A stretch of 64,000 nt of DNA from contig NZ_CP017560.1 in NCBI RefSeq assembly GCF_001753205.1, positions 1 to 64,000 of the forward strand, in the 5' to 3' direction. The DNA comes from Sporosarcina ureilytica (GTDB lineage Bacteria > Bacillota > Bacilli > Bacillales_A > Planococcaceae). Of this stretch, positions 37,771 to 46,569 are shown one piece after another. The notes under the pieces were generated by a model, which saw only the letters and a program-made list of their open reading frames with translations, had not been told where the DNA came from and searched no databases. How positions within the stretch are numbered: position 1 is the stretch's first letter; each line of letters starts with the position of its first letter. Position numbers and translations under genes: made by a program.

Positions 37771-37841
37771 ATAATACAAACTCTAAAAGGATAAAACAAT
37801 GACAAAAACCTTCTAATAAAAATTGTTTTTCCAATCCTTTT
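37771..37841 (-). promoter_or_regulatory. Candidate promoter and inverted repeat before the phenol operon
   Basis: On the minus strand TTGTTT (37799-37794) and TATTAT (37776-37771) are separated by 17 nt, giving a plausible sigma-A promoter 50 nt before the oxygenase start. Overlapping and upstream of the -35 box is an inverted repeat: AAAAGGAT plus AAAACAAT (37785-37800) and ATTGTTTT plus ATCCTTTT (37822-37841). Such a position suits binding of the regulator encoded just upstream. Inference from sequence symmetry only. Confidence 0.5.
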
Positions 37842-37872
37842 TGTTTGTTTTCAATTTTCAAATCAAAAAATA

Positions 37873-37900
37873 AACCTTCATTCCTCTATGAATGAAGGTT
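37873..37900 (-). terminator. Terminator of the regulator gene
   Basis: AACCTTCATTC / GAATGAAGGTT perfect 11-bp stem, 6-nt loop, followed on the minus strand by TATTTTTTG. It separates the regulator from the operon it presumably controls. Confidence 0.85.
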
Positions 37901-37959
37901 GACTCTTTACTATATTTAGTTAATAGTTGCGGGGCTTTATACGAAAAAGAGCTTAATCC

Positions 37960-39870
37960 TTAATCCGATACCTGCAAATCTATACCATCTATTAATATGA
38001 TAATTTGTAAGGCAAGTAATAGTTGATGCATATAGATGGGGTTACGTAAATCCTTATCAAGCATCTCCTCGATTTTAGAAATCCTATATCTTAAACCGCT
38101 AAGAGAAAGACCAATATTTAATGCGGTTTGTTCTAAATTCCCGCCATTTGAAAGGAAAGTATAAAGTGTTTTTAATAAGTCTATTTTCTTTTCATCTAAA
38201 TCTTTCAAAAGGGGTCCTAACGCATGTTCAGCAATTTGTTTAACTTCTTTTTCATTGTTTTGATTAATAAGTGGTCCTATAATCCCTAACGATTCAAATG
38301 TTACGACTGAATTACTAATCGTGGTCATACGAAGGGCCGTTAATGCTTCATGATAACTGTCTTTTACTTTTCCAATTTGCGCCGAAGCTTTACTAATTCC
38401 AGAAAAAAAGCGAACCTCCGAAAAGTTTTTCGACAAAAATTGTAAAAAACCCTCCGCACAAACCCTCTTGTCCTTCCCCATTATAAATTTTTCGGGAATC
38501 AATAGTACAATGCCATTTGCTTTGTGCGTAATTAATATTCCTATATTTTTCTCGGTGAAATACTTATAGGTTAATTCCAAAACATTTCCATGGAATGCTA
38601 ATTCATTTTTCAAATTTTTTTCTTTAAACTGGTATCGAACCGCAATAATACGAAACGCCTCCGAAAGATCAAGATGAATTAAGTTTCCTTTTCGTAATAT
38701 CTCATTTTCATCTAGGTATTCGCCACGTAAAATATCTTCAAAAAAGTGTTCACGCAATCGCTGATCGGCGCCAAACTTTGTTTTTTCATTTAAAAGAAAT
38801 AAAGAACTTATTGTTGCAACTCTTTCTAAAAGCATTTTATGGATTTTAAGTTCTATTTTTTTATTTTCCGGGTATACAAAAGAACAGTAGCCTATCATCT
38901 TGTCTTGCAAAATAATAGGGGTAACTAGCCGACTATGCTGATCCAATTTTACAAGTTCCGTGTTTTGAATAAGTCGCTCTTTTTTGTCAATAGCAAAATC
39001 CCTTCGAGTCTTCAGCAAGTAGTTCTTAAATTCCCTATTCAGTTCATCGAGGTCTACTTCGGGAATTCCTTTATAAGCCAGAACTTGGTGATGTTTGTCC
39101 GTAATCATACCTGGGATCCCCGTTTCAGCATAGACAATATTCGCAATCGATTCCAAATTGTTACCAAGCAGAATCTCCTGTGTCAACTTTTCGTGAATCA
39201 GAATACTTGTCTTCAAATTCTCTCTCTCTTCTATTAGCTGTTCATATGTTTTTTCCAATTCTTGTACAATAGGTGTGTCTTTATAGAAATCAAGTTCTTC
39301 TTTTATCTCCTCCCCCCACTGATCTAATGATTTAGCAATCCACCGACATTCTGAATACCCTTGCACCTCGCACGTTAATTCTTTAAATATTACCGTTTGA
39401 TTACATATTTTCGATAAAAACCCACTCCCATAACCAGCTAGCGTATAACAATTTTGGTCTTTTACAATGCCAAATTGAGCAATATGTTGGACCGCTTCAT
39501 ATGAGTTTCTCCAAATTCCTTCCATCGAAATTGAATATTTGGCACTTACCTCACAAACCGCTTTAACCTCTAACTTTGTTACTACTACCGCCGCATTCCC
39601 CTGCATTTTATGAAGCTCTGGTCCATACAAAATTCTTTCTTTGACTGTATTTAAGTTCATCTTTAAGACTTTTTCTGCATCTTTCTCCCCTAATTTCCAT
39701 CCATAGCGTAATAAAAAACCTTTCATTCTGTCATTTCCGATGTTTTCAATCAACTCTTTCCTAAGTGCCCCAAATGCCGCAATCGAAATCAAAAGTGAAC
39801 GATCGTCCTGTATGAAAATTGACCCATTTCCCTTTTCATGAAGATTGTTAGTTAAAGTTAATTTATCCAT
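37960..39870 (-). CDS. Phenol-type sensor (XylR_N + V4R) fused to PucR/CdaR-type HTH output
   Basis: 636 residues from ATG 39870 (GGAGG 5-6 nt upstream). Residues about 20-125 match the XylR_N activator domain and 130-190 the V4R domain of DmpR/MopR-type aromatic sensors. H87 (GPELHKMQG) and W120 correspond to the phenol-binding His and Trp; C141, E164, C167 and C175 keep exactly the spacing of the MopR zinc site (C155, E178, C181, C189, numbers recalled from the literature). There is no AAA+ sigma-54 domain. Instead a coiled coil (about 205-240), a GAF-like region (245-380), a CdaR-like region (390-540) and a C-terminal PucR HTH_30 (LEQTALNIGLSLSGLRYRIS, about 585-610) follow. Probable phenol-responsive activator of the operon downstream. 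Confidence 0.88.
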   Translation of the reverse strand: MDKLTLTNNLHEKGNGSIFIQDDRSLLISIAAFGALRKELIENIGNDRMKGFLLRYGWKLGEKDAEKVLKMNLNTVKERILYGPELHKMQGNAAVVVTKLEVKAVCEVSAKYSISMEGIWRNSYEAVQHIAQFGIVKDQNCYTLAGYGSGFLSKICNQTVIFKELTCEVQGYSECRWIAKSLDQWGEEIKEELDFYKDTPIVQELEKTYEQLIEERENLKTSILIHEKLTQEILLGNNLESIANIVYAETGIPGMITDKHHQVLAYKGIPEVDLDELNREFKNYLLKTRRDFAIDKKERLIQNTELVKLDQHSRLVTPIILQDKMIGYCSFVYPENKKIELKIHKMLLERVATISSLFLLNEKTKFGADQRLREHFFEDILRGEYLDENEILRKGNLIHLDLSEAFRIIAVRYQFKEKNLKNELAFHGNVLELTYKYFTEKNIGILITHKANGIVLLIPEKFIMGKDKRVCAEGFLQFLSKNFSEVRFFSGISKASAQIGKVKDSYHEALTALRMTTISNSVVTFESLGIIGPLINQNNEKEVKQIAEHALGPLLKDLDEKKIDLLKTLYTFLSNGGNLEQTALNIGLSLSGLRYRISKIEEMLDKDLRNPIYMHQLLLALQIIILIDGIDLQVSD

Positions 39871-40223
39871 ACAAACCTCCATATCCCCTTTATACTTAGG
39901 CCGCACCCCTGTTGACTAATTCTTCCGACTTATGCGAATATAATTATACAGCAAGATGATTATTTAATACAGTATCCTGTTAATTTTTGGACTATGACTA
40001 TCCTTACCGTGAAGTATGCGTGGTATATAGTCTGCCTACAAATCTTCTTGTTATTACTGTACTTCCACAAAGTATTGCTAGATTCCTAGGCACTACCGCC
40101 AAATCTTTCAACATCACTCAACTAATCCCGACAATTTTGTACTTGTTTTCCATTTTTAGCAATCATATTTCGATTAAATATTTATTCTTTTCTTACCGTT
40201 TAGTAGTATTAATATAGATTAAT

Positions 40224-40359
40224 CAATTTCATAATCCAATAACGGTCAATATATAGTTTGGTCAATTATGAAATTGACTCTGTTGAGTTTAAACCGTTCT
40301 GAACTATATATTATATATTGTACCAACTTAGCGGTTTTAGGTAATTATAAAATTGACTC
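40224..40359 (+). repeat. Repeated AATTATGAAATTGAC motif upstream of a small HTH gene
   Basis: Three related elements: inverted CAATTTCATAAT (40224-40235), the perfect palindrome GTCAATTATGAAATTGAC (40261-40278) and GTAATTATAAAATTGACTC (40341-40359), 36 nt before the HTH gene. AATATATAGTT (from 40249) and AACTATATATT (from 40302) form a further 11-bp inverted repeat around the palindrome. They look like operator repeats for the adjacent DNA-binding protein. The rest of 39871-40394 is A/T-rich regulatory DNA of the two divergent genes. Confidence 0.5.
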
Positions 40360-40394
40360 AGATAAAAGTTTTTTTACAAGAGGAGAAAATCTAA

Positions 40395-40625
40395 ATGTAC
40401 TTGACGATACCAGAAACAGCCGATTATTTAGGAATGCCCGTTAGCCAAGTAACAAAGTATGTGTTAGAAGGTCGTATTCGTGCAGTGGATGACGGTGAGC
40501 AGTTCATGATCAATAAAGAACAATTCAATAATTTTCACGACCACCTTGAAATCGCAAAACAGCAAATTGAGGAATGGCAAAAGAATTTTCTGTTGCCTGA
40601 CCGCGATATTCGTGATGAAGACTAA
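40395..40625 (+). CDS. Small excisionase-like (MerR/HTH_17) DNA-binding protein
   Basis: 76 residues behind AAGAGGAGAAAAT. The N-terminal winged helix MYLTIPETADYLGMPVSQVT...VLEGRIRAVDDGEQFMINKEQF matches the helix-turn-helix/excisionase family; the C-terminal 30 residues are amphipathic and charged (EIAKQQIEEWQKNF). No recombinase or phage gene lies nearby, so a role as free-standing transcription factor is more likely than excisionase. The palindromic repeats directly upstream suggest autoregulation. Confidence 0.75.
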   Translation: MYLTIPETADYLGMPVSQVTKYVLEGRIRAVDDGEQFMINKEQFNNFHDHLEIAKQQIEEWQKNFLLPDRDIRDED

Positions 40626-41359
40626 AAATTGGACTAAAGATTCTATCGCTACCCGGGCGGAAGACACTCTTTAACTTGTGTTACAGCGCACCCTAGCACC
40701 AATAATTAAGGGGATGATGAACGCCCGTTGGCTGAATAAGCCAAAACTTTTTTTCTCCATACAACGTTTAGCACTTACGCCTTAGGGTATACAAAAGCAT
40801 GGGCGGTCGATTAAATGGCAAACTAAAGCTACCTCTGAAAAGCGTCCAATCGAAGATTAGCGTTCAGAGGTAGTAGTTGACTCTTCAGCTCATTTTTAAT
40901 TAGTTTAAAATCTGTTCTGCCAAACCACGTTCAATCACTTCCGAATCTGTCTGTCCATGTCCGATATTTTTATATTGCTAATACATTTCAGGCAACTCTT
41001 CGAACTGATAGGTGGATCTACATTTACTGCCGGGTTGATAATTAAAATGGCTTTTCTACAATAATCTTTCATCTATTGTGTTACTCCGTTTTCTCACGCA
41101 CTAAGCGGTCATAAATACTCATCCTTACAACTTTCACTACTAGGTCCATTGCTTCGTTTTGTATTTACTTTCTATTCTAGAAAGTAACTTGCCAAGACGA
41201 CTACCCCAGTACTATATTAATCACGTTTAGCCAGATATCCATGTACATAAATAACCGAAAAATACGTATACTACACTTTAATATTTGGTTTACCTCGAAC
41301 AATGATTATGGTATAGTTGACAACTATTTAAATATCACCAAGTACCGGTAGGGGGAATT
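40626..41359. other. 734-nt interval without an intact gene; possible decayed coding DNA
   Basis: A hairpin CTACCTCTGAA/TTCAGAGGTAG (40829-40873) is the only clear structure. On the minus strand, protein-like but interrupted pieces occur between about 41150 and 40900 (for example a frame ending YDRLVREKTE and one reading GHGQTDSEVIERGLAEQILN), suggesting remnants of one or two genes; I could not identify them. The last 80 nt contain the promoter region of the BCCT transporter gene (GTAGGGGGAATT before its start). Confidence 0.35.
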
Positions 41360-42853
41360 ATGAAGAAAATATCAAAGGTTTTTTTTATAACAATCGTGCT
41401 AATTATAGTAACGGTTGGATATGGTGCCATTGCACCGGAAAGTTTTGAAGCCGTCACAGCAAATGTAAAGGACTTTGTTGCATCAACATTCGGCTGGTAT
41501 TATATGCTGCTCATGTCATTTATGGTCGCGCTCGCTATATTTTTTGTGCTTAGTCCTTACGGGAAAATTCGTTTAGGAAAAGACAATGAACGCCCACAGT
41601 TTTCAACAACAACTTGGATTGCAATGCTCTTCTCAGCAGGTATGGGAATTGGCCTTGTTTTTTACGGTGCTGCCGAACCACTATCCCACTTTGCCATTAG
41701 CCCTGCTACAGAGGCACCCAACACAGCCGCTGCTTTCAAAGAAGGTTTAAGGCAATCGTATTTGCATTGGGGACTTCATGTTTGGGCAATGTATGGTGTG
41801 ATTGCACTATCTTTAGCTTTCTTTCAATTTAGGAAAGGAGAGCCTGGTTTAATTTCAGCAACATTGAAGCCGATTTTCGGTAAAAAAATGGAGGGGCCAT
41901 GGGGCATTCTCGTCGACGTATTAGCCGTCTTTGCCACATCTTTTGGTGTTGCAACGTCTCTCGGCTTCGGTGCTGTTCAAATTAATGCGGGACTCAATCA
42001 TCTGTTTGGGATTGAAATTGGTATTCAATCACAATTTATCATTATCGCAGTTGTCACTGTCCTTTTCATTGCATCCGCATGGTCAGGACTTAGTAGGGGA
42101 ATTAAATATTTATCTAATACAAACCTAGTTGTTGCACTCGTTCTACTTGTCCTAGTTGTGATTCTTGGACCAACATTACTCATTTTTAATATGTTCACCG
42201 AATCCTTCGGTAGTTATATTGCGAATTTAGTCGAAATGAGTATGCGTACCGCACCTTTGCATGAGGACAGACGCGATTGGTTAGATGGTTGGACCATCTT
42301 TTACTGGGCATGGTGGATTTCATGGGCGCCATTCGTTAGTATGTTTATCGCCCGGGTATCAAGAGGCCGAACAATTCAAGAGTTTTTAGTTGGCGTACTT
42401 GTAGCACCTACTATTTTAGGGGCTTTCTGGTTTGCTGTATTTGGCTCGACTGCAATTGATATTCAAATGAATGGCCTTGTTGATTTAACTCAATTCAGTA
42501 CTGAATTGACAATTTTTGAAATGTTTGATGCAATGCCTTGGTCATTGTTCTTATCAATCGCAGCAATCATTTTAATCGCTTCATTCTTTATCACATCAGC
42601 GGATTCAGCAACATTCGTACTCGGCATGCAGTCCACTAACGGCTCTTTAACGCCGCCGAATAACGTTAAGCTTACTTGGGGACTTATCCAGTCAACCATT
42701 GCGGTCATTTTACTTTCTGTTAACGGATTAACCGCATTACAAAACACAATTATAATCGCAGCATTGCCATTCTCTTTTATATTGTTACTTATGGTCGTCT
42801 CTCTTATCAAGGCGCTTAGGGCCGAACTCCAATTAATGAAAAGAAAAAGATGA
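41360..42853 (+). CDS. BCCT-family betaine/choline/carnitine transporter
   Basis: 497 residues, twelve membrane spans. Family hallmarks: SAGMGIGLVFYGAAEPLSHF, LHWGLHVWAMYGVIALSLAFF and the signature DGWTIFYWAWWISWAPFVSMFIARVSRGR (cited in parts: FYWAWWISWAPF and ARVSRGRTIQEF), where the tryptophan-rich box binds the quaternary ammonium group. Such proteins import compatible solutes with sodium or protons; OpuD/BetL is the nearest functional group. Monocistronic, terminator downstream. Substrate not certain. Confidence 0.92.
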   Translation: MKKISKVFFITIVLIIVTVGYGAIAPESFEAVTANVKDFVASTFGWYYMLLMSFMVALAIFFVLSPYGKIRLGKDNERPQFSTTTWIAMLFSAGMGIGLVFYGAAEPLSHFAISPATEAPNTAAAFKEGLRQSYLHWGLHVWAMYGVIALSLAFFQFRKGEPGLISATLKPIFGKKMEGPWGILVDVLAVFATSFGVATSLGFGAVQINAGLNHLFGIEIGIQSQFIIIAVVTVLFIASAWSGLSRGIKYLSNTNLVVALVLLVLVVILGPTLLIFNMFTESFGSYIANLVEMSMRTAPLHEDRRDWLDGWTIFYWAWWISWAPFVSMFIARVSRGRTIQEFLVGVLVAPTILGAFWFAVFGSTAIDIQMNGLVDLTQFSTELTIFEMFDAMPWSLFLSIAAIILIASFFITSADSATFVLGMQSTNGSLTPPNNVKLTWGLIQSTIAVILLSVNGLTALQNTIIIAALPFSFILLLMVVSLIKALRAELQLMKRKR

Positions 42854-42885
42854 CAATCACATCATTTCGCGTTGTATAAACACAT

Positions 42886-42930
42886 AAAAACGCCTTTCAT
42901 CTTAATTAACAAAAGATGAAAAGCGTTTTT
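42886..42930. terminator. Bidirectional terminator between BCCT gene and hom
   Basis: AAAAACGC(C)TTTCATCTT / AAAGATGAAAAGCGTTTTT forms a long stem with T runs on both strands, between the convergent genes. Confidence 0.9.
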
Positions 42931-42931
42931 C

Positions 42932-43912
42932 TTAACTAGTAATCAGTTCTTTTTTGCGTGCGCCAGCAATCTGGATAAAGTCATTGACCATAGCACTGCC
43001 TGTTGGATACATGCCAGCGCCTGGACCAACGAGCGTCAATGCACCTAAATATTCAGTTTCGACAATAATCGCATTGTCCACCCCATCAATTCCGTAAAAA
43101 GGATGATCAGGTCCGATTAATACAGGTTCTACAGTGCCTGAAAGGTTTCCATTTTCATCAATCTTAATATCTGCAATATGACGATAACGCAATCCGTTAG
43201 CCTCTAATACATCTTCTAGCTTTATTTTATCAATGCCTTGAATGTCGATTGTCTTCCATTCAGGTTGTTTGCCAAAAGCAAGTTGACTTAAAATCATTAA
43301 TTTACGAAAAGCATCTTTCCCGCTAATATCATCCGTAGGGTCTGCTTCCGCATAGCCAAGATTTTGCGCTTCTTGGAGCGCAGCCTTAAACGACAGGCCT
43401 TCTTTTCTCATTTTCGTTAAGATAAAGTTCGATGTCCCGTTTAAAATTCCTTGTATTCGATGCACACGGTCACCTGTCAACAAATTTTTTACCGTTTGTA
43501 TGATTGGAACGCCTCCAGCAGTTGTGGCTTCAAAGCCGATGTGCACCCCTTTTTCTACTGCTTGCTTAATTAATGCAGGACCATGAGCTGCGAACATTGT
43601 TTTGTTTGCTGTAATGACGTCATACCCTTTGGCAATTGCTTCAGATAAATACGTATATGCCGGTTCTTCTCCAACAATCGCTTCAAAAATTATATCAAGT
43701 TGTGGCTGACCAAAGACCTTCCGAATATCATCTGTTACTTGAACACCAGGCGTTGAAATTCTTTTTTTATCTGTATCTCGCACCAAAATCGTAGCAATTT
43801 CAATTGTAAAACCTGTCTGTTGTTCAATTTCTCTCTTTTTTTCATTAAGAATTCGGTAAATGCCTTCACCTACCGTACCGAAGCCAAGTATTGCGGCTTT
43901 GATTGTCGGCAT
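42932..43912 (-). CDS. hom: Homoserine dehydrogenase lacking the ACT domain
   Basis: 326 residues: N-terminal NAD(P)-binding domain (AAILGFGTVGEGIYRIL), VITANKTMFAAHG, then the catalytic domain GILNGTSNFILTKM, LGYAEADPTDDISGKDA with the catalytic Asp/Lys region. Bacillus Hom is about 430 residues with a C-terminal ACT domain for threonine inhibition; here the protein stops after VNDFIQIAGARKKE, so no ACT domain. It overlaps metX by 43 nt. Third gene of the SAM-riboswitch metY-metX-hom operon, hence a methionine-dedicated supplier of homoserine, controlled by SAM at RNA level rather than by threonine. Confidence 0.9.
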   Translation of the reverse strand: MPTIKAAILGFGTVGEGIYRILNEKKREIEQQTGFTIEIATILVRDTDKKRISTPGVQVTDDIRKVFGQPQLDIIFEAIVGEEPAYTYLSEAIAKGYDVITANKTMFAAHGPALIKQAVEKGVHIGFEATTAGGVPIIQTVKNLLTGDRVHRIQGILNGTSNFILTKMRKEGLSFKAALQEAQNLGYAEADPTDDISGKDAFRKLMILSQLAFGKQPEWKTIDIQGIDKIKLEDVLEANGLRYRHIADIKIDENGNLSGTVEPVLIGPDHPFYGIDGVDNAIIVETEYLGALTLVGPGAGMYPTGSAMVNDFIQIAGARKKELITS

Positions 43913-44967
43913 GTTGCCACCTCCATAGATTGCCTAATAAAAATTCCCCACTTGTTAAATTCCGTCAAAAATCCATCATGGCCAAACTCCGAATTAATGA
44001 GACAAAACGAAGCATCTGGCAGTAGATGGGAAAATGAACGAATCGTTTCTGCCGGGTATATTAAATCATGTGTAAAACCAATCATCACCGTTTTCGCTTG
44101 GATCAATTTGGCACTTGCAGCGATACCGCCGCGCCCTCTTCCAATATCATGCGTATTTAATGCACGTAATAACGTACAGTAACTATTCGGGTCGAAATGT
44201 CCTGTAATCTTTTTGCCTACATGATGCAAATAAGATTCTACTTCATAGCCGCCTTGCTCCGATGCATTGCGTGCAAATCGCTCATTAAATAAATGATCCG
44301 AACGGTATGTGACCATGCCTGCCATTCGAGCTGTTTCAAATCCTTTTACTTTCGCTGCATCTTTATAATAACCGCCCGCATATTCCTCATCACTTTCAAT
44401 GGCATGTAATCCGATGCAATTAAAGGCAATGCCATATGCACTTAAGGACGGTGTGACAGCAATTGGAATGAGTAAATCCATATCATCAGGATACATAACG
44501 CCCCACTCGAGTACGCGCATGCCGCCTAAAGATCCGCCTATTACGGTGTGTAACCGATCAATTCCTAGAACGGAAAGTGCTTTTCTTTCTGCATGGACCA
44601 TATCCCTTATTGTAATATCTGGGAAATTCGTTCGGTAAGGTTCTTTTGTTTGTGGATGAAGCGTTAAAGGCCCCGTTGACCCATTACATCCACCGAGAAC
44701 ATTGAATGAAATGACTGAATACGTATCTGTATCAATGCTTTTTCCTTTACCAATTAACCCATCCCACCAACCAGGGCGCACTTCATCGCCGATGGTGCGA
44801 TGGTTTCCTGTTAATGCATGACAAGCTAGTACAATTGGGGCATTATCTTTCTGAGCCCATTCATAAGCAAGATGGACTTGGTCGAGAACAATCCCAGACT
44901 CTAACGTTAATCTCCCGATGTTTACAGTTCCTGTCTCTACCAAAGTCTCCATCCCCCGTGTTTTCAT
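43870..44967 (-). CDS. metX: Homoserine O-acetyltransferase
   Basis: About 365 residues; ATG 44967 gives the best fit to the family, an ATG 15 nt later is also possible. Alpha/beta hydrolase: LACHALTGNHRT, nucleophile Ser in GGSLGGMRVLEWG, Asp in GFTHDLIYP and His in FGHDGF complete the triad. It activates homoserine for direct sulfhydrylation by MetY, encoded upstream. Start and end overlap or abut the neighbouring genes. Confidence 0.9.
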   Translation of the reverse strand: MKTRGMETLVETGTVNIGRLTLESGIVLDQVHLAYEWAQKDNAPIVLACHALTGNHRTIGDEVRPGWWDGLIGKGKSIDTDTYSVISFNVLGGCNGSTGPLTLHPQTKEPYRTNFPDITIRDMVHAERKALSVLGIDRLHTVIGGSLGGMRVLEWGVMYPDDMDLLIPIAVTPSLSAYGIAFNCIGLHAIESDEEYAGGYYKDAAKVKGFETARMAGMVTYRSDHLFNERFARNASEQGGYEVESYLHHVGKKITGHFDPNSYCTLLRALNTHDIGRGRGGIAASAKLIQAKTVMIGFTHDLIYPAETIRSFSHLLPDASFCLINSEFGHDGFLTEFNKWGIFIRQSMEVATCRQSKPQYLASVR

Positions 44968-44971
44968 TTTC

Positions 44972-46264
44972 TTACTTAGCACCCACTGGTACTGCTTTTT
45001 CAATTGCTTGTGCAAGGTCAGCAATAATATCTTCTGTCGACTCTAAGCCAACAGATAGACGAATTAACTCTTCCGATACTCCTGACTTTTCCAAATCCTC
45101 CGGACCCAGTTGTTGATGAGTCGTTGATGCCGGATGGATAATGAGTGACTTCGCATCCCCTACGTTCGCTACGTGCGACCAGATTTTTACATTGTCAATT
45201 ACTTTACGCCCCGCCTCACGTCCGCCTTTAATTCCAAAGTTTACAATTGATCCATTTCCGTTTCTTAAGTACTTTTTGCTTGTTTCATAGGATGGATGAT
45301 CTTCCAATCCGTTGTAAGTAACCCATTCAACAGATGGATGACTTTGTAGGTACTTTGCAATTTCAAGTGCATTCTCACAATGTTTTGGATAGCGTAAATG
45401 CAATGTTTCTAAACCTTGTAAGAAATTAAATGCATTGTCCGGGCTTAAGCAAGGTCCGAAATCACGTAATAGTTGAACACGTAACTTTGTTGCAAATGCT
45501 GCATTAGGTACATCAATACCGTAACGAAGTCCATGATATGTCTCGTCTGGCTCCGTAAATCCAGGGAACTTCCCTTTTGTCCAGTCAAACTTACCGCCAT
45601 CTACGACAACACCGCCAATTGACGTACCATGGCCGCCAATCCATTTTGTTGCTGAATGAATGACAACATCAGCGCCAAACTCGATTGGATTACTACCATA
45701 CGGCGTTGAAAACGTACTATCGATGAGTAGTGGAATATCGTTTTCATGCGCAACATTCGCAACTGCTTCAATATCTAGAACATGCAAACTCGGGTTAGCA
45801 ATCGACTCTGCAAAAATAGCTTTTGTTTTCTCCGTAATTGCCGCGCGGAAGTTTTCCGGATCTGTTGCATCTACAAATTTCACATCGATGCCATAGCGTG
45901 GCAATGTCACCGCAAATAGATTATACGTACCACCATATAAGTTTTCTGCAGCAAGAATTTCATCTCCCGCACCCGCAATGTTTAAAATTGAAAATGCAAT
46001 GGCCGCCATTCCAGAAGATAATCCAACTGCAGCAGTTCCTTTTTCAAGAAGTGCAATTCGCTCTTCAAATGCACCTACTGTAGGGTTTGTAATACGTGTA
46101 TAAATATTACCCGCATCTTTTAAAGCAAATAAATTTTGTGCATGCTCTGTATCTTTGAAAACGAAAGAAGTCGTACGATGTATTGGCAATGCGCGTGATC
46201 CTGTAGTTGGATCCGGTTCTTGACCACCGTGTAATAGTAGTGTTTCAGGTTGATAGTTTGTCAT
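44972..46264 (-). CDS. metY: O-acetylhomoserine sulfhydrylase
   Basis: 430 residues, Cys/Met metabolism PLP family of the longer MetY type. TLLLHGGQEPDPTTGSRALPIHRTTSFVF, IYTRITNPT, LSSGMAAIAF and the PLP lysine in VIHSATKWIGGHGTSIGG. It makes homocysteine from O-acetylhomoserine and sulfide. GGAGG stands 9 nt before the start. First gene after the SAM riboswitch, followed by metX and hom. Confidence 0.95.
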   Translation of the reverse strand: MTNYQPETLLLHGGQEPDPTTGSRALPIHRTTSFVFKDTEHAQNLFALKDAGNIYTRITNPTVGAFEERIALLEKGTAAVGLSSGMAAIAFSILNIAGAGDEILAAENLYGGTYNLFAVTLPRYGIDVKFVDATDPENFRAAITEKTKAIFAESIANPSLHVLDIEAVANVAHENDIPLLIDSTFSTPYGSNPIEFGADVVIHSATKWIGGHGTSIGGVVVDGGKFDWTKGKFPGFTEPDETYHGLRYGIDVPNAAFATKLRVQLLRDFGPCLSPDNAFNFLQGLETLHLRYPKHCENALEIAKYLQSHPSVEWVTYNGLEDHPSYETSKKYLRNGNGSIVNFGIKGGREAGRKVIDNVKIWSHVANVGDAKSLIIHPASTTHQQLGPEDLEKSGVSEELIRLSVGLESTEDIIADLAQAIEKAVPVGAK

Positions 46265-46326
46265 GATTCATTACCTCCAGAATTTTTTTGATGGAAGTGC
46301 ATGGACGATGGGGGAATTTTATGTAT

Positions 46327-46497
46327 AAAAAAGAACCCCCTTCATAAAGAAGAGGGTTCCGCTTTCGCTTAATTCCTCCTCTCATCTCTCAGACCGTTTG
46401 CACGAATCTGTAGGAATTAGCACCTTTGCAAGTAGGTCACTTGCTGGTTGCCGGGCATCGTAGGGCCTATTCCCTCCGCCGCTCTTGATAAGAGTTT
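46327..46497 (-). promoter_or_regulatory. SAM-I (S-box) riboswitch with terminator, before metY
   Basis: Minus strand: CTCTTATCAAGAGCGGCGG, AGGGAATAGGCCC, GATGCCCGGCAACC, AAGGTGCTAATTCCTACAG and a closing ATGAGAGGAGG, followed by terminator GAACCCTCTTC/GAAGGGGGTTC with a T6 tail (46360-46325). Standard S-box regulation of a methionine operon. Its core and terminator closely resemble the riboswitch at 5924-6075. Confidence 0.96.
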
Positions 46498-46569
46498 AAT
46501 GATTCTGATTTCCATCTTGTTAAACAGTATAAGTCTGAGTAGATAGAAAAGTCAAGCGTTTTTTTAAAA

